A stretch of 64,000 nt of DNA from Jiangella aurantiaca (GCF_004349105.1 NZ_SMLB01000021.1:31798-95797); one strand, 5' to 3'; counted from the first letter of the stretch, positions 24,656 through 37,057 are shown. Numbers and translations are program-made. The notes: a model not told the origin generated them from the sequence alone.

Positions 24656-25936
24656 CTAGACGAGCCGCTGGAGGTGCGTGACCAGCCCGTTCAGCGAGAT
24701 CGCCTGCTGCTCCCCCGTCGCCAGGTCCTTCACCTGGGCGACGCCTGCGGCGAGATCGCGCTCGCCGACGACGACGGCGTACCTCGCGCCGCTGCGGTCG
24801 GCGGCCTTCATGGCGCCCTTGAGGCCGCGGCCGCCGGTGGCGAAGTCGGCCGCGACACCCGCCCGCCGCAGCTGCGTCACCAGGCCGAACGCCCACGCCG
24901 CCGCCTCGTCGCCGAGCGGGACGGCGAACACCTGGACGCCGGTGACTCCCGGCAGCGGCAACCCCTCGGCCTCCATGGCCAGTAGCGTTCGATCGGCGCC
25001 GAGCGCCCAGCCCACACCCGGCAGCGCCGGCCCGCCGATCAGCTCCGACAGCCCGTCGTACCGGCCGCCGCCGCCCACCGCGGACTGCGAGCCGAGCCCG
25101 TCGTGCACGAATTCGAACAGCGTGCGGGTGTAGTAGTCGAGGCCGCGCACCAGCCGCGGGTCGTCCTCGAACTCGACCCCGGCCGACGTCAGCAGCGAGC
25201 GGACGGTGTCGTGGTGCGCGCGATCCGACGGCGACAGGAAGTCGGTGACCACGGGCGCCGAGGCCAGCGCCTTCTGGATCTCCGAGCGCTTGTCGTCGAG
25301 CACCCGCAGCGGGTTGATCTCGACCCGGCGAGCGGTCTCGTCGTCGAGGTCGAGGCCGCGCAGGTAGTCCTGCAGCGCGGCCCGGTAGGCCGGCCGCGAC
25401 TCGTGCGACCCGAGCGAGTTCAGCAGCACCCGCACGCCGGTCAGGCCGAGCGCGCGGTAGGCATCGACGGCGAGCACGATCAGCTCGGCATCGCTGGCGG
25501 GGTCCTCGGTGCCCAGGATCTCCGCGCCGACCTGCGAGAAGTGCCGGTAGCGGCCCTTCTGCGGCCGCTCGTAGCGGTAGTACGAGCCGGAGTACCAGAG
25601 CTTCACCGGCAGCGCGCCGCGGTGCAGGCCGTTCTCGAGGACGGCGCGCAGCACGGGCGCCGTTCCCTCGGGCCGCAGCGTGACGTCGTCGCCGCCGCGG
25701 GTGGTGAAGGAGTACATCTCCTTGGTGACGATGTCCGTCGACTCGCCGACACCGCGGGCGAACAGCGTCGTCTCCTCGAAGCTGGGCGTCTCGACGTAGC
25801 CGTAGCCGGCCGAGCGCAGCGGCGCGGCCATGGCGTCGCGGACGGCGAGCATGGCCTCGCCGCGCGGCGGCACGAGGTCGAAGGTGCCCTTCGGGGCACG
25901 GAAGGTTCGCCGGTCGCCGGAGTGGTTCGTTGTCAC
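24656..25936 (-). CDS. hisS: Histidyl-tRNA synthetase
   Basis: 426 aa. It charges tRNA-His. [13 protein letters not shown] opens the class II core. Motif 2 is [21 protein letters not shown], and the His-specific segments [15 protein letters not shown] and [11 protein letters not shown] are intact. The C-terminal anticodon-binding domain covers about residues 325-426. It starts at GTG (25934-25936). The MBL hydrolase gene lies 45 bases upstream on the same strand, so the two are probably co-transcribed. Confidence 0.97.
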   Translation of the reverse strand: MTTNHSGDRRTFRAPKGTFDLVPPRGEAMLAVRDAMAAPLRSAGYGYVETPSFEETTLFARGVGESTDIVTKEMYSFTTRGGDDVTLRPEGTAPVLRAVLENGLHRGALPVKLWYSGSYYRYERPQKGRYRHFSQVGAEILGTEDPASDAELIVLAVDAYRALGLTGVRVLLNSLGSHESRPAYRAALQDYLRGLDLDDETARRVEINPLRVLDDKRSEIQKALASAPVVTDFLSPSDRAHHDTVRSLLTSAGVEFEDDPRLVRGLDYYTRTLFEFVHDGLGSQSAVGGGGRYDGLSELIGGPALPGVGWALGADRTLLAMEAEGLPLPGVTGVQVFAVPLGDEAAAWAFGLVTQLRRAGVAADFATGGRGLKGAMKAADRSGARYAVVVGERDLAAGVAQVKDLATGEQQAISLNGLVTHLQRLV

Positions 25937-25981
25937 GTCGCTTCAGTCCTAGAAGGTGCGGGTGGAATCGTGTTCACGTCT

Positions 25982-26647
25982 CTACAGTCCTCGCAGGTAC
26001 GGGTTGGATGCGCGTTCCCGGTCGAGGGTCGACGCCGCGCCGTGGCCGGGCCGGACGGTGGTGAGTCCGGGCAGCTCGTCATCCGACGCGAGCCGGGTCA
26101 GCGTCGCGCGCATCAGCGCGTCGTCGCCGCCCGGCATGTCGGTGCGGCCCACCGTGCCTGCGAACAGCACGTCGCCGGTGAAGACGACGGCGTCGCCGGG
26201 CGCGTAGTAGAGCGTCGACCCCTCGGTATGGCCGGGAGCGTGGATCGCGCGCAGTCCGACGCCGGCGAGGTCCAGCTCGGTCTCGGTGCCACCGAACGGC
26301 CGGACGTCGGCCGGCTGCGTCCAGTCGGCGCCGAACTGGGCGAACTGTGCCGCCAGCTGCGGCCCGAGCGAGCCCAGCGGGTCAGCCAGCCGGTAGGCGT
26401 CACCTTCATGCAGGTGGACGGGGAGGTCACGGTCGCGGCAGAGCTCGCTCAGCGCATACGTGTGGTCGAGGTGGCCATGGGTGACGAGGACGGCGGCCGG
26501 CTCCAGGGAGTGCTCGGCGAACACCTTCTGCAGCTGCTCGGCGACCCCGATGCCGGGGTCGATCACGACGCACTCGCGGCCGTCGTCGGCCGCCACGACG
26601 TAGCAGTTGGTGCCCAGCACGGGGGCGACAACGGTGAGCAGGAGCAC
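25982..26647 (-). CDS. MBL-fold metallo-hydrolase (glyoxalase II-like)
   Basis: 221 aa. The metal site THGHLDHTYAL (HxHxDH), a later His in HAPGHTEGS and an Asp in VVFTGDVLF give the two-metal centre of glyoxalase II-type hydrolases. The counterpart in the same position in Mycobacterium is Rv2581c. Its natural thioester substrate is unknown. The frame starts at GTG 26645-26647 without a clear ribosome binding site, so a leaderless message is possible. The gene is divergent from the cyclophilin gene. Confidence 0.9.
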   Translation of the reverse strand: MLLLTVVAPVLGTNCYVVAADDGRECVVIDPGIGVAEQLQKVFAEHSLEPAAVLVTHGHLDHTYALSELCRDRDLPVHLHEGDAYRLADPLGSLGPQLAAQFAQFGADWTQPADVRPFGGTETELDLAGVGLRAIHAPGHTEGSTLYYAPGDAVVFTGDVLFAGTVGRTDMPGGDDALMRATLTRLASDDELPGLTTVRPGHGAASTLDRERASNPYLRGL

Positions 26648-26794
26648 CCAGGAAGGTTACCGGCGGGCCACTCATCGCCGCGAACTCGTTATCTGATTCG
26701 GGCCGTGTACTGCCTAGACTGTCCCCGCGTACCACACGCGGAAGGGGGGTCCTCGGGTCCCCTCATCGTTCTCGAAGGACCGGGAGGATGGCTG

Positions 26795-27592
26795 GTGGCC
26801 CAGTCTGCCAAGCAACGCCGGCGTGAGCTCGCGCGCCAGCACTACGAGCGCCAGCGGGCCCGCCGGGCCGCGGAGACCCAGAAGCGGCGGAAGATCGGCA
26901 TCGTCGTCGGCGCCGTGATCGTGGCGGTGGCCCTGGTCATGGGCACGCTCCTGGTGTCGGGCGCGCTCGGCGGCGACGACGATCCCGTCGCGGCCGGTTC
27001 CGACCCCGCGCCGTCGGCCGATGCCGCCACTGGCACCTGCGACTACCGCGCCGCCGGCGAGTCGGCCGTCCCGGACCTCGGCACGCCGCCGGCCATCGAT
27101 CCCGCCGCGCTCACGACGCCGCTGCCCACCACGGCGACTCTGACGATCAACGGGGCACCGGTCACCGTCACGCTCGACGCCGGCGCGCCGTGCACCGTCA
27201 ACTCGCTGGCCTTCCTGGCCGCCGCCGGGTACTACAACGGCACCACCTGCCACCGCCTGACGACATCGGACAGCCTGAAGGTGCTGCAGTGCGGCGACCC
27301 GACCGGCACCGGCTCCGGCGGCCCTGGCTACGAGTACGACAACGAGAACACCGACGGCGCCACCTACCCGGCCGGTACGGTGGCGATGGCCAACGCCGGC
27401 GCGAACACCAACGGCAGCCAGTTCTTCCTGGTGTACGGCGACTCCCAGCTGCCACCGGACTACACCGTCTTCGGCCAGATCACCACTGGTCTGGACGTGA
27501 TCACTGGTATCGCCGACGCTGGGACCGACAATGGATCAGAGGATGGCGCGCCCATCACCCCGGTCACCCTCGACTCCGTCACCACCGCCTGA
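26795..27592 (+). CDS. Membrane-anchored cyclophilin-type peptidyl-prolyl isomerase
   Basis: 265 aa. A cytoplasmic basic N-terminus (QSAKQRRRELARQHYERQR) is followed by one membrane helix (IGIVVGAVIVAVALVMGTLL) and then an extracytoplasmic cyclophilin domain. The core motif reads MANAGANTNGSQFFLVYGD (FxMA...GSQFF), and CHRLTTSD replaces the usual FHRV, as in Rv2582-type proteins. GGAGG at 26783-26787 supports the GTG at 26795. It sits between the MBL gene and relA, as in many actinobacteria, and likely helps fold secreted proteins. Confidence 0.92.
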   Translation: MAQSAKQRRRELARQHYERQRARRAAETQKRRKIGIVVGAVIVAVALVMGTLLVSGALGGDDDPVAAGSDPAPSADAATGTCDYRAAGESAVPDLGTPPAIDPAALTTPLPTTATLTINGAPVTVTLDAGAPCTVNSLAFLAAAGYYNGTTCHRLTTSDSLKVLQCGDPTGTGSGGPGYEYDNENTDGATYPAGTVAMANAGANTNGSQFFLVYGDSQLPPDYTVFGQITTGLDVITGIADAGTDNGSEDGAPITPVTLDSVTTA

Positions 27593-27608
27593 CCCCGATG
27601 AGGACACC

Positions 27609-29066
27609 GTGACGAACACGACTGGTAGCCCCGAGCACGACGACGCGGCGACATCCGCCGCCGAGGTCGAGCCCACGGCCCCCGAGTCCCCCGGCGCCGC
27701 CGAGTCGGCGCCGACGCCCGAAGCCGCCGCGCCGCCCGAGCCCGCGCCGGCCCCCGAGCCTGCCGAGGCTGAGGCTGCGGCCGAGCCGCCCGAGCCCGCA
27801 GCGCCGGCAGAGCCCGCCCCGCCCGCGGCACCCACCGTCGCGTCCAACGACTGGGGCCGGGTCGACGAGAACGGCGAGGTGTACGTCCGCACCGCCGAGG
27901 GCGAGCGGCACATCGGCTCGTGGCAGGTCGGCAAGCCCGAGGAGGCGCTGGCCTTCTTCGTCCGCAAGTACGAGGACCTCGCGGTCCAGGTCGACCTGCT
28001 GGAGACCCGCCTGGAGTCCGGCGCCGCGGCACCCGACGACACCGCCCAGGGCGTCGCGAAGGTGCGCGCGCAGCTGGCCGAGGCGCACGCCATCGGCGAC
28101 CTCGCCGCGCTGGCCGGTCGGCTCGATGCGCTCGACGCCCGCATCGCCGAGCGGCGGGCCGAGCGCCGCGCCGCGCGGGCGCGAGCGCTGGAGGAGGCGC
28201 GCGGCCGCAAGGAGCAGATCGCGTCGCAGGCGGAGAGCATCGCCGAGGGCAACGACTGGCGCAACGGCGCCGACACACTGCGCGGCCTGCTCGAGGAGTG
28301 GAAGTCGCTGCCGCGGCTGGACCGCGCCACCGACGACGAGCTGTGGCGCCGGTTCTCCTCGGCGCGGACGCACTACACCCGCCGGCGCAAGGCGCACTTC
28401 TCCGAGCTGGCCGAGCGCCGCGACGAGGCCCGCGTCATCAAGGAGCGCATCCTCGCCGAGGCCGAGGAGATCTGCACGTCCACCGACTGGGGCCCGACGT
28501 CGCGGCGGTACCGCGAGCTGATGTCGCAGTGGAAGGCCGCTGGGCCGGCGCCGCGCGGCGTCGAAGACAGCCTCTGGAAGAGGTTCCGGGCCGCCCAGGA
28601 CACCTTCTTCGGCGCCCGGGCCGAGCAGCAGTCCAAGCGCGACGACGAGCAGCAGGCCAACCTCGCGGTCAAGGAGGGCATCCTCGCCGAGGCCGAGGCG
28701 CTGCTGCCGATCACCGACTGGAAGGCCGCACGCCAGCAGCTGCGGACCCTGCAGGAGCGCTGGGAGGAGGCCGGGCACGTCCCGCGCGACGCCATGCGGT
28801 CGGTCGAGGGCCGCATGCGCCGGGTCGAGGACGCCATCCGCGAGGCCGAGCAGAACGAGTGGCAGCGGTCGAACCCCGAGGCCCGGGCCCGTGCCCAGGC
28901 CACGGTCACCCAGCTAGAGGCGTCGATCGCCGACCTCGAGCGGCAGGCCGCCAAGGCGCGCGATACCGGCAACGACCGGAAGCTGCGCGAGGCCGAGGAG
29001 GCCATCACGGCCCGCAAGTCCTGGCTCGAGCAGGCCCAGCAGGCGCTGGACGAGTTCACCAGCTGA
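27609..29066 (+). CDS. DUF349 domain protein
   Basis: 485 aa. An N-terminal Pro/Ala/Glu-rich disordered stretch (about 1-85) precedes VASNDWGRVDENGEVYVRT. Long helical repeats follow, each with a 'DW...W' pattern (EGNDWRNGADTLRGLLEEWK, STDWGPTSRRYRELMSQWKA, ITDWKAARQQLRTLQERWEE), which are DUF349 repeats. The C-terminus is coiled coil. A GTG at 27609 with AGGA upstream is the best start. It follows the cyclophilin gene by 16 bases and should be co-transcribed. The biochemical role is unknown. Confidence 0.85.
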   Translation: MTNTTGSPEHDDAATSAAEVEPTAPESPGAAESAPTPEAAAPPEPAPAPEPAEAEAAAEPPEPAAPAEPAPPAAPTVASNDWGRVDENGEVYVRTAEGERHIGSWQVGKPEEALAFFVRKYEDLAVQVDLLETRLESGAAAPDDTAQGVAKVRAQLAEAHAIGDLAALAGRLDALDARIAERRAERRAARARALEEARGRKEQIASQAESIAEGNDWRNGADTLRGLLEEWKSLPRLDRATDDELWRRFSSARTHYTRRRKAHFSELAERRDEARVIKERILAEAEEICTSTDWGPTSRRYRELMSQWKAAGPAPRGVEDSLWKRFRAAQDTFFGARAEQQSKRDDEQQANLAVKEGILAEAEALLPITDWKAARQQLRTLQERWEEAGHVPRDAMRSVEGRMRRVEDAIREAEQNEWQRSNPEARARAQATVTQLEASIADLERQAAKARDTGNDRKLREAEEAITARKSWLEQAQQALDEFTS

Positions 29067-29157
29067 CGCGCCGTCGGTGCGGGGCGCCGAGCCAGGGCGA
29101 CCATGGCTGGGGCCATGACCGGCCCGACGACATCCGAAAGCGAGTTGAGGCCGACCG

Positions 29158-29192
29158 GCGAGGTCCCTGGCGGCAGAGAGTCCCACAAGGGA
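29158..29192 (+). repeat. Dispersed repeat near relA, copy 1
   Basis: GCGAGGTCCC-GGCGGC...GAGTCCCA...GGGA (about 35 bases) matches the reverse complement of 32733-32765 near ruvB. Both lie in intergenic gaps. The two copies differ by scattered substitutions. Confidence 0.5.
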
Positions 29193-29199
29193 GAAGGAA

Positions 29200-31500
<2,301 letters not shown>

Positions 31501-31585
31501 AGGCCCCCTCTCGTCCCGTGTGAAGGACACAACACAGTTTAGGGGGTCGCTGTTCCCGACGGGTAACTCCGCGTCACGACGCCCG

Positions 31586-31648
31586 TGATCATCAACCCTT
31601 TTGCGCTGCCACGGCGACTGCCACGGCGACACAAAAGGTTGATGATCA
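31586..31648. repeat. Long inverted repeat between apt and relA
   Basis: TGATCATCAACC-(C)-TTTTG (from 31586) pairs with CAAAAGGTTGATGATCA (31632-31648) with one bulged base. The loop holds a direct repeat of GCCACGGCGAC. Both neighbours are transcribed leftward, so it could end apt transcripts and belongs with the other GATC-ended hairpins. Confidence 0.65.
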
Positions 31649-31654
31649 GGGCTC

Positions 31655-32200
31655 CTAGACGAGCAGCAGCGACTGGACGTTGACGTCGGGCAGCTTGGCC
31701 CGGCCGCCGAGGAAGCCCAGCTCCATGAGGATGCCGACCCCGACGACGTCGGCACCGGCGGCGCGGACGAGGTCGACGGTCGCGCGGACGGTGCCGCCAG
31801 TCGCGAGCACGTCGTCGACGATGAGGACGCGCTCGCCGGGCTGGAAGGCGTCGACGTGGACCTCGATGGTCGCCTCGCCGTACTCCAGCGCGTAGCTGGC
31901 GGCCGTGGTCGCCCACGGCAGCTTGCCCTGCTTGCGGATCGGGACGAAGCCGGCGCCCAGCCGATGCGCGACCGGCGCGCCGAGGATGAACCCGCGCGCC
32001 TCGATGCCCACGACGACGTCGACGTCCTCGCCGCCGACCGCGCCGAGCAGCTCGACCGTCGTGTCGAACGCGGCGGGGTCGCGCAGCAGCGGCGTGATGT
32101 CCTTGAACACCACGCCCGGTTCCGGCCAGTCGGGGACGTCCCGGATACGGGAGAGCAGCAGGTCGCGGTCGGAGTCGGCGATCGCCCGGGAGTTCGTCAC
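31655..32200 (-). CDS. apt: Adenine phosphoribosyltransferase
   Basis: 181 aa. It salvages adenine to AMP using PRPP. The PRPP-binding motif is [15 protein letters not shown] (about 120-134). [15 protein letters not shown] near the N-terminus and [18 protein letters not shown] are typical of Apt. It starts at GTG (32198-32200), 49 bases after the yajC stop. Normally secD and secF lie between these two genes; here the gap is too short for any gene. Confidence 0.96.
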   Translation of the reverse strand: MTNSRAIADSDRDLLLSRIRDVPDWPEPGVVFKDITPLLRDPAAFDTTVELLGAVGGEDVDVVVGIEARGFILGAPVAHRLGAGFVPIRKQGKLPWATTAASYALEYGEATIEVHVDAFQPGERVLIVDDVLATGGTVRATVDLVRAAGADVVGVGILMELGFLGGRAKLPDVNVQSLLLV

Positions 32201-32249
32201 GAGGTCTGAGGGTATCGCCTGGACGCCCGCGCGCCTACGCCGAGCCGGG

Positions 32250-32615
32250 TCAGCGGATGTCGTCGCCGTTAGTACGGTCCTCGCCCTGTGCCTGGACGGG
32301 CTCGTGCTTCGGCGCGTCGTCGGCGGCCTCGGGCGGGGTGGACGACGCGGGCGCGGCCGGCTCCTCCGGCTGGATGACGTTGGCGATGGCGCGGCGCACG
32401 TAGCGACTGTGCACGCCCGGCGCCACCTCGAGCACGACCTCGTCGTCGTCGACCTCGACGACCGTGGCCAGCATGCCGGCCGTCGTCATGATCTTCGAAC
32501 CGGGCTGGACCGACTGCTGGAGCTCCACCATCTGCCGCCGCTGCTTCTGCTGCGGCCGGATGAGCAGGAAGTAGAAGACAGCGATCAGCAGGATCGGGAG
32601 CAGCAGTGCTTCCAT
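32250..32615 (-). CDS. yajC: Preprotein translocase subunit YajC
   Basis: 121 aa. One N-terminal membrane helix (LLLPILLIAVFYFLLIRPQQ), then a soluble domain with PGSKIMTTAGMLATVVEVDDDEVVLEVAPG, then an acidic Pro/Ala tail. YajC assists the SecYEG channel together with SecDF. It sits between ruvB and apt without the usual downstream secD-secF, an unusual arrangement. Confidence 0.94.
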   Translation of the reverse strand: MEALLLPILLIAVFYFLLIRPQQKQRRQMVELQQSVQPGSKIMTTAGMLATVVEVDDDEVVLEVAPGVHSRYVRRAIANVIQPEEPAAPASSTPPEAADDAPKHEPVQAQGEDRTNGDDIR

Positions 32616-32732
32616 GATGTGGACAAGCTTCCTTCCAGGGCACCCCGCTCGGGTGCCGTGCAGTGTCCGGCGGTCCCGGTGACCGCCGAAAGTACGAGTC
32701 TACCCGTGCCGCGGCCGCGGACTGATCCCCTT

Positions 32733-32765
32733 TCCCTCTGGGACTCGCCGCCGCCTGGGACCTCG
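32733..32765 (-). repeat. Dispersed repeat near ruvB, copy 2
   Basis: The reverse complement of the copy at 29158-29192: GCGAGGTCCC-GGCGGC-GAGTCCCA. It lies between the ruvB stop and yajC. Confidence 0.5.
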
Positions 32766-32778
32766 CGATCGCCCTGGG

Positions 32779-33855
32779 CTAGGCACCGTCGGCGGCCGAG
32801 AACAGGTCGGGCTCGTCGAACCCGCGTCCGAACGCTGTCTGCGGCGGGACGGCCAGCCCGAGGTGGGTCCACGCGGCGGGCGTCGCGACGCGCCCGCGCG
32901 GGGTGCGCGCCAGCAGCCCGGCCCGGACGAGGAACGGCTCGGCCACCTCCTCGACGGTCTCGCGTTCCTCACCTACGGCGACGGCGAGCGTGCCGAGCCC
33001 GACGGGGCCACCGCCGAAGCTCTTGCAGAGCGCCGTCAGGACGGCCCGGTCCAGCCGGTCCAGCCCCAGCTCGTCGACGGCGAACACCTTGAGGGCCCCG
33101 CGGGCGACGTCGCCGGTGATGACGCCGTCGCCGCGGACCTCGGCGAAGTCGCGCACGCGGCGGAGCAGCCGGTTCGCGATGCGTGGCGTGCCGCGGGACC
33201 GGCCGGCGATCTCCCGCGAGCCGTCGCCCTTCAACTCGACCTCGAGCAGCCCGGCCGACCGGCGCAGTACCAGTTCCAGTTCGGCCGGATCGTACAGCTC
33301 CAGGTGCCCGGTGAACCCGAACCGGTCGCGCAGCGGCCCCGGCAGCAGCCCGGTCCGCGTCGTCGCGCCCACCATCGTGAAGTGCGGCAGGTCCAGCGGG
33401 ATCGCCGTCGCGCCGGGGCCCTTGCCGACCACGACGTCGACCCGGAAGTCCTCCATCGCGGTGTACAGCATCTCCTCCGCCGGCCGGGCCATGCGGTGGA
33501 TCTCGTCGAAGAACAGCACGTCGCCCTCGTTGACCGAGGACAGGATCGCGGCGAGGTCGCCGGCGTGCTGGATGGCCGGACCGCTGGTGATGCGCAACGG
33601 GACGCCCATCTCTGCCGCGACGATCATGGCCAGCGTGGTCTTGCCGAGGCCGGGCGGGCCGGACAGCAGGATGTGGTCGGCACTCCTCCCCCGCGCCTTG
33701 GCGGCGTCGAGGACGAGGGACAGCTGCTCGCGCAGCCGCTCCTGCCCGACGAACTCCGCCAGCGTGCGCGGCCGCAGCGCCGCCTCGACGGTGCGTTCGT
33801 CCTGGTCGGCGTCGCCGCCCACCAGCCGGTGCACGTGGTCGTCGGGAAGGCTCAT
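32779..33855 (-). CDS. ruvB: Holliday junction branch migration ATPase RuvB
   Basis: 358 aa. The AAA+ motor of RuvAB. Walker A is [14 protein letters not shown], Walker B is [10 protein letters not shown], sensor 1 is [10 protein letters not shown] and the Arg finger region is [10 protein letters not shown]-terminal winged helix ([18 protein letters not shown]) binds DNA. The ATG (33853-33855) overlaps the ruvA TGA. It is the last gene of the ruvC-ruvA-ruvB operon. Confidence 0.97.
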   Translation of the reverse strand: MSLPDDHVHRLVGGDADQDERTVEAALRPRTLAEFVGQERLREQLSLVLDAAKARGRSADHILLSGPPGLGKTTLAMIVAAEMGVPLRITSGPAIQHAGDLAAILSSVNEGDVLFFDEIHRMARPAEEMLYTAMEDFRVDVVVGKGPGATAIPLDLPHFTMVGATTRTGLLPGPLRDRFGFTGHLELYDPAELELVLRRSAGLLEVELKGDGSREIAGRSRGTPRIANRLLRRVRDFAEVRGDGVITGDVARGALKVFAVDELGLDRLDRAVLTALCKSFGGGPVGLGTLAVAVGEERETVEEVAEPFLVRAGLLARTPRGRVATPAAWTHLGLAVPPQTAFGRGFDEPDLFSAADGA

Positions 33856-34472
33856 GTCTTCGCCAGGGTACGCAACGCCTTGCGCAGCAGCGCGGACACG
33901 TCCTGCTGCTGCCCGTCACCGTTCACCTCGGTGGCGACGGTCTCGACGGCGCGGTCGGCCTCGCGGGTGGACCAGCCGAGGCCGAGCAGTGCCTCGTGCA
34001 CCTGGCCCTGCCAGTCGCCCGCACCGGGCGCGGGGCTTGACGGCACCGCCGTCAGCGACGGCCCGCCGCCGGGCACGCCGAGCTTGTCCTTGAGCTCGAT
34101 GACGATGCGCTGGGCGCCCTTCTTGCCGATGCCGGGCACCTTGGTGAGCGCGACGAGGTCCTCGGTGGCGACGGCGCGGCGCAGGTCGTCGGGCGAGTGC
34201 ACCGACAGCATCGCCTGCGCGAGCCGCGGTCCGACGCCGCTGGCGGTCTGCAGAAGCTCGAACACCGTCTTCTCGTCCTCGTCGGCGAAGCCGTACAGCG
34301 TCAGCGACTCCTCGCGGACGACGAGGCTGGCGGCCAGCTGGGCGACCTCGCCGAGCCGCAGCGACGACGTCGTCGACGGCGTGCAGTGCAGCGCCAGGCC
34401 GATGCCGCCGACGTCGATGACGGCCTCCGTCGGCCGGACCACCGTGACCTCGCCACGGACGTAAGCGATCAC
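33852..34472 (-). CDS. ruvA: Holliday junction DNA-binding protein RuvA
   Basis: 206 aa. The N-terminal OB-fold ([20 protein letters not shown]) and two helix-hairpin-helix motifs ([17 protein letters not shown] and [16 protein letters not shown]) bind junction DNA. The C-terminal domain III ([19 protein letters not shown]) contacts RuvB. The GTG start overlaps the ruvC stop as GTGA. Confidence 0.96.
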   Translation of the reverse strand: MIAYVRGEVTVVRPTEAVIDVGGIGLALHCTPSTTSSLRLGEVAQLAASLVVREESLTLYGFADEDEKTVFELLQTASGVGPRLAQAMLSVHSPDDLRRAVATEDLVALTKVPGIGKKGAQRIVIELKDKLGVPGGGPSLTAVPSSPAPGAGDWQGQVHEALLGLGWSTREADRAVETVATEVNGDGQQQDVSALLRKALRTLAKT

Positions 34473-34993
34473 CGTCGTCCCCTCCCCGCCGCGGCGACCG
34501 CGGCCTGCAGCCGGTTCTGCGCCGACCCGCGCCACACCTGGCAGATGGCCAGCGCCAGGGCGTCGCTGGCGTCGGCCGGCTTGGGCCGCGCGTCGAGCCG
34601 CAGCAGCCGGGTCACCATGAACGCCACCTGCGCCTTGTCGGCCTGGCCGCTGCCGCTGACCGCGGCCTTGACCTCGCTCGGCGTGTGGGTGACGACGGGG
34701 ATGCCGCGGCGCGCCGCGACGAGCGTCGCCACGCCGCTGGCCTGCGCCGTCCCCATGACGGTGCGGACGTTGTGCTGGCTGAACACCCGCTCGACCGCTA
34801 CGGTGTCGGGCCGGTAGGCCGCCACCCATTCCTCCAGCGCGGTCTCGATGGCCAGCAGCCGGTGCCCGAGCTCGGCGTCGGCGGGCGTGCGGACGACGTC
34901 GACGGCGACGAGGTTCAGCGGGCGCCCGGGCGACCCCTCGACGACGCCGAGACCGCACCGCGTCAGCCCCGGATCGACCCCCAACACCCGCAT
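34469..34993 (-). CDS. ruvC: Crossover junction endodeoxyribonuclease RuvC
   Basis: 174 aa. It cuts Holliday junctions. The first acidic residue is in [14 protein letters not shown], and later ones are in [11 protein letters not shown] and [15 protein letters not shown], completing the RNase H-like metal site. I chose the ATG at 34993, with GGAGGG upstream. A LexA box lies 27 bases upstream of the start, so the ruv operon is probably part of the SOS response. Confidence 0.96.
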   Translation of the reverse strand: MRVLGVDPGLTRCGLGVVEGSPGRPLNLVAVDVVRTPADAELGHRLLAIETALEEWVAAYRPDTVAVERVFSQHNVRTVMGTAQASGVATLVAARRGIPVVTHTPSEVKAAVSGSGQADKAQVAFMVTRLLRLDARPKPADASDALALAICQVWRGSAQNRLQAAVAAAGRGRR

Positions 34994-35019
34994 GCAGCAC
35001 CCTCCGCCGTGAATTGGGC

Positions 35020-35033
35020 CGAACACCAGTTCG
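35020..35033. promoter_or_regulatory. LexA (SOS) box ahead of ruvC
   Basis: CGAACACCAGTTCG matches CGAAC-N4-GTTCG. It lies in the short gap between yebC and ruvC, both transcribed leftward. LexA control of ruvC is known in mycobacteria. Confidence 0.75.
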
Positions 35034-35086
35034 GTGCCGACCCTACCGGCGCCGCCACTCTCGCCTCGGCAGACTCGCCGCGAGGA

Positions 35087-35851
35087 TCAGCCGACCGCCG
35101 CCATGACGTCGTCGGAGACGTCGAAGTTGGCCCACACGTTCTGCACGTCGTCGCTGTCCTCGAGGGCGTCGATGAGCCGGAAGATCTTCCGGGCGCCGTC
35201 CTCGTCGAGCGGGACGCTGACCGACGGCACGAACGACGACTCGGCGGAGTCGTAGTCAAGGCCCGCCTGCTGAATGGCGGTGCGGACGGCGACGAGGTCG
35301 CTGGCCTCGCTGCGGATCTCGAACGCCTCGCCGAGGTCCTCGACCTCTTCGGCGCCTGCGTCGAGCACGACCTCGAGCAGGTCGTCCTCGGTGATCGTGC
35401 GACCGCCCTCCTGGGCCGCCGGCACGACGACGACGCCCTTGCGGTCGAACATGTACGCGACCGAGCCGGGGTCGGCCATGGAGCCGCCGTTGCGGGTCAT
35501 CGCGACGCGGACCTCCGACGCCGCGCGGTTGCGGTTGTCGGTGAGGCACTCGATGAGCACCGCGACGCCGTTGGGGCCATAGCCCTCGTACATGATGGTC
35601 TGGTACTCGGCCCCGCCGCCCTCGGCGCCGGAGCCGCGCTTGACGGCGCGGTCGATGTTGTCGTTGGGGACCGACGACTTCTTCGCCTTCTGGATGGCGT
35701 CGAACAGTGTCGGGTTGCCCGCGGGGTCGCCGCCGCCGGTGCGGGCCGCCACCTCGACGTTCTTGATCAGCTTGGCGAAGAGCTTGCCCCGCTTCGCGTC
35801 GACCAGGGCCTTCTTGTGCTTGGTGGTCGCCCACTTGGAGTGGCCGGACAT
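35087..35851 (-). CDS. yebC: YebC/PmpR family protein
   Basis: 254 aa. [20 protein letters not shown] is the family signature, followed by DNAGGDP-like and [10 protein letters not shown] segments and the acidic YebC core ([19 protein letters not shown]). Members bind DNA as regulators or, as shown for several YebC proteins, help ribosomes through proline stretches. It lies between pdxT and ruvC, as in most actinobacteria. GGAGG is about 11 bases ahead of the ATG. Confidence 0.95.
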   Translation of the reverse strand: MSGHSKWATTKHKKALVDAKRGKLFAKLIKNVEVAARTGGGDPAGNPTLFDAIQKAKKSSVPNDNIDRAVKRGSGAEGGGAEYQTIMYEGYGPNGVAVLIECLTDNRNRAASEVRVAMTRNGGSMADPGSVAYMFDRKGVVVVPAAQEGGRTITEDDLLEVVLDAGAEEVEDLGEAFEIRSEASDLVAVRTAIQQAGLDYDSAESSFVPSVSVPLDEDGARKIFRLIDALEDSDDVQNVWANFDVSDDVMAAVG

Positions 35852-35857
35852 GAGGGG

Positions 35858-36466
35858 TCAAGCCTCCTTCACGATGTCGAGGAAGAGCGCGTGCACACGC
35901 GCGTCCGCGGTCAGTTCCGGGTGGAAGGACGTGGCCAGGAGCCGTCCCTGCCGGACCGCGACGATATTACCCGTGCCGTCGCCCGTGGCCACGCGAGCGA
36001 GCACGTCGACGCCGTCGCCGACCTTCTCGACCCACGGCGCCCGGATGAACACGGCATGGAAAGGTTCCACGGGCGCACCGATGGCAGGGAAGTCGAGGTC
36101 GGTCTCGAAGGAGTCGACCTGGCGGCCGAACGCGTTGCGCCGGACCGTGATGTCCATGCCTCCGACGGTCTCTTGGCCGGCGACGCCGCCCTCGATGCGG
36201 TCGGCCAGCATGATCATGCCGGCACACGACCCGTACGCGGGCATACCGTCGGCGACCCGGCGGCGCAGCGGCTCGAGCAGCCCGAACGTGCGGGCCAGCC
36301 GCCACATGGTGGTCGACTCGCCGCCGGGCAGCACGAGCGCGTCGACGGCGTCGAGCTCGGACGGCGTGCGCACCGGGCGGCTCTGCGCCCCGACGGTGGC
36401 CAGCATGCGCTGGTGCTCGCGGACGTCGCCCTGCAGGGCGAGCACGCCCACGGTGGGCTGGGTCAC
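35858..36466 (-). CDS. pdxT: Pyridoxal 5'-phosphate synthase glutaminase subunit PdxT
   Basis: 202 aa. It hydrolyses glutamine and passes ammonia to PdxS for vitamin B6 synthesis. [13 protein letters not shown] opens the protein. [21 protein letters not shown] (nucleophile Cys) and the His-Glu pair of ATSFHPELT complete the triad. A GTG at 36464-36466 with AAGG upstream is the best start. It is separated from pdxS by a Nudix gene. Confidence 0.96.
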   Translation of the reverse strand: MTQPTVGVLALQGDVREHQRMLATVGAQSRPVRTPSELDAVDALVLPGGESTTMWRLARTFGLLEPLRRRVADGMPAYGSCAGMIMLADRIEGGVAGQETVGGMDITVRRNAFGRQVDSFETDLDFPAIGAPVEPFHAVFIRAPWVEKVGDGVDVLARVATGDGTGNIVAVRQGRLLATSFHPELTADARVHALFLDIVKEA

Positions 36467-36516
36467 GATGCGCCTTTCGTTCGGAGTGCCGACCTTGGAT
36501 TCTACCGTCGCGGCCG

Positions 36517-37047
36517 TCAATCGACCGTGTGGGCGACGCCGTCCCAGCCGCGGTCGAGCAGGCCACGCACGATCGACGGAAGCGCCGGCGGGTAGATCGG
36601 CTCGTCGACGGCGTCCAGCTCGTCGGCGGTGCACCAGCGCAGCTCCGTCACCGACGCCTGCTCGATGGAGGTCCAGCCGGTGGTGTCGAGCTCGTGCGCC
36701 GATTCGGGGAGACGGGCGAAGAACAGCACCTCGTCCTGGCGGTACGGCCGGCCGTCGAAGCTGAACATGGCGCTGCGGACGGCGACCGGCCCGGCCAGCT
36801 CGGCGGGGTCGAGCCGGATGCCGCTCTCCTCGAGCAGCTCGCGGACGGCGCCGGCCCGCTCGTCCTCGTCGGGCTCCAGTCCCCCGCCGGGCGTGATCCA
36901 CCAGACGTGGTCGTGCGCGGCGGGGTCGACGCCGCGCATCATCAGCACCCGTCCCGCGGCGTCGACGGCGATGACCCGGGCCGCGCGGCGGAACCAGACG
37001 CCGTCGTCGTCGCGCCACTCCCCGAGGTCGGAGGCGTCTGCCGTCAC
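36517..37047 (-). CDS. NUDIX hydrolase
   Basis: 176 aa. The Nudix box [23 protein letters not shown] fits Gx5Ex7REUxEExGU. It probably cleaves a nucleoside diphosphate derivative; the substrate is unknown. It starts at GTG (37045-37047), just after the pdxS stop, and sits between pdxS and pdxT. In Mycobacterium a Nudix-type protein also lies in the pimA-pdxS neighbourhood, so the association is old. Confidence 0.9.
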   Translation of the reverse strand: MTADASDLGEWRDDDGVWFRRAARVIAVDAAGRVLMMRGVDPAAHDHVWWITPGGGLEPDEDERAGAVRELLEESGIRLDPAELAGPVAVRSAMFSFDGRPYRQDEVLFFARLPESAHELDTTGWTSIEQASVTELRWCTADELDAVDEPIYPPALPSIVRGLLDRGWDGVAHTVD

Positions 37048-37057
37048 GGCCCCGGGG

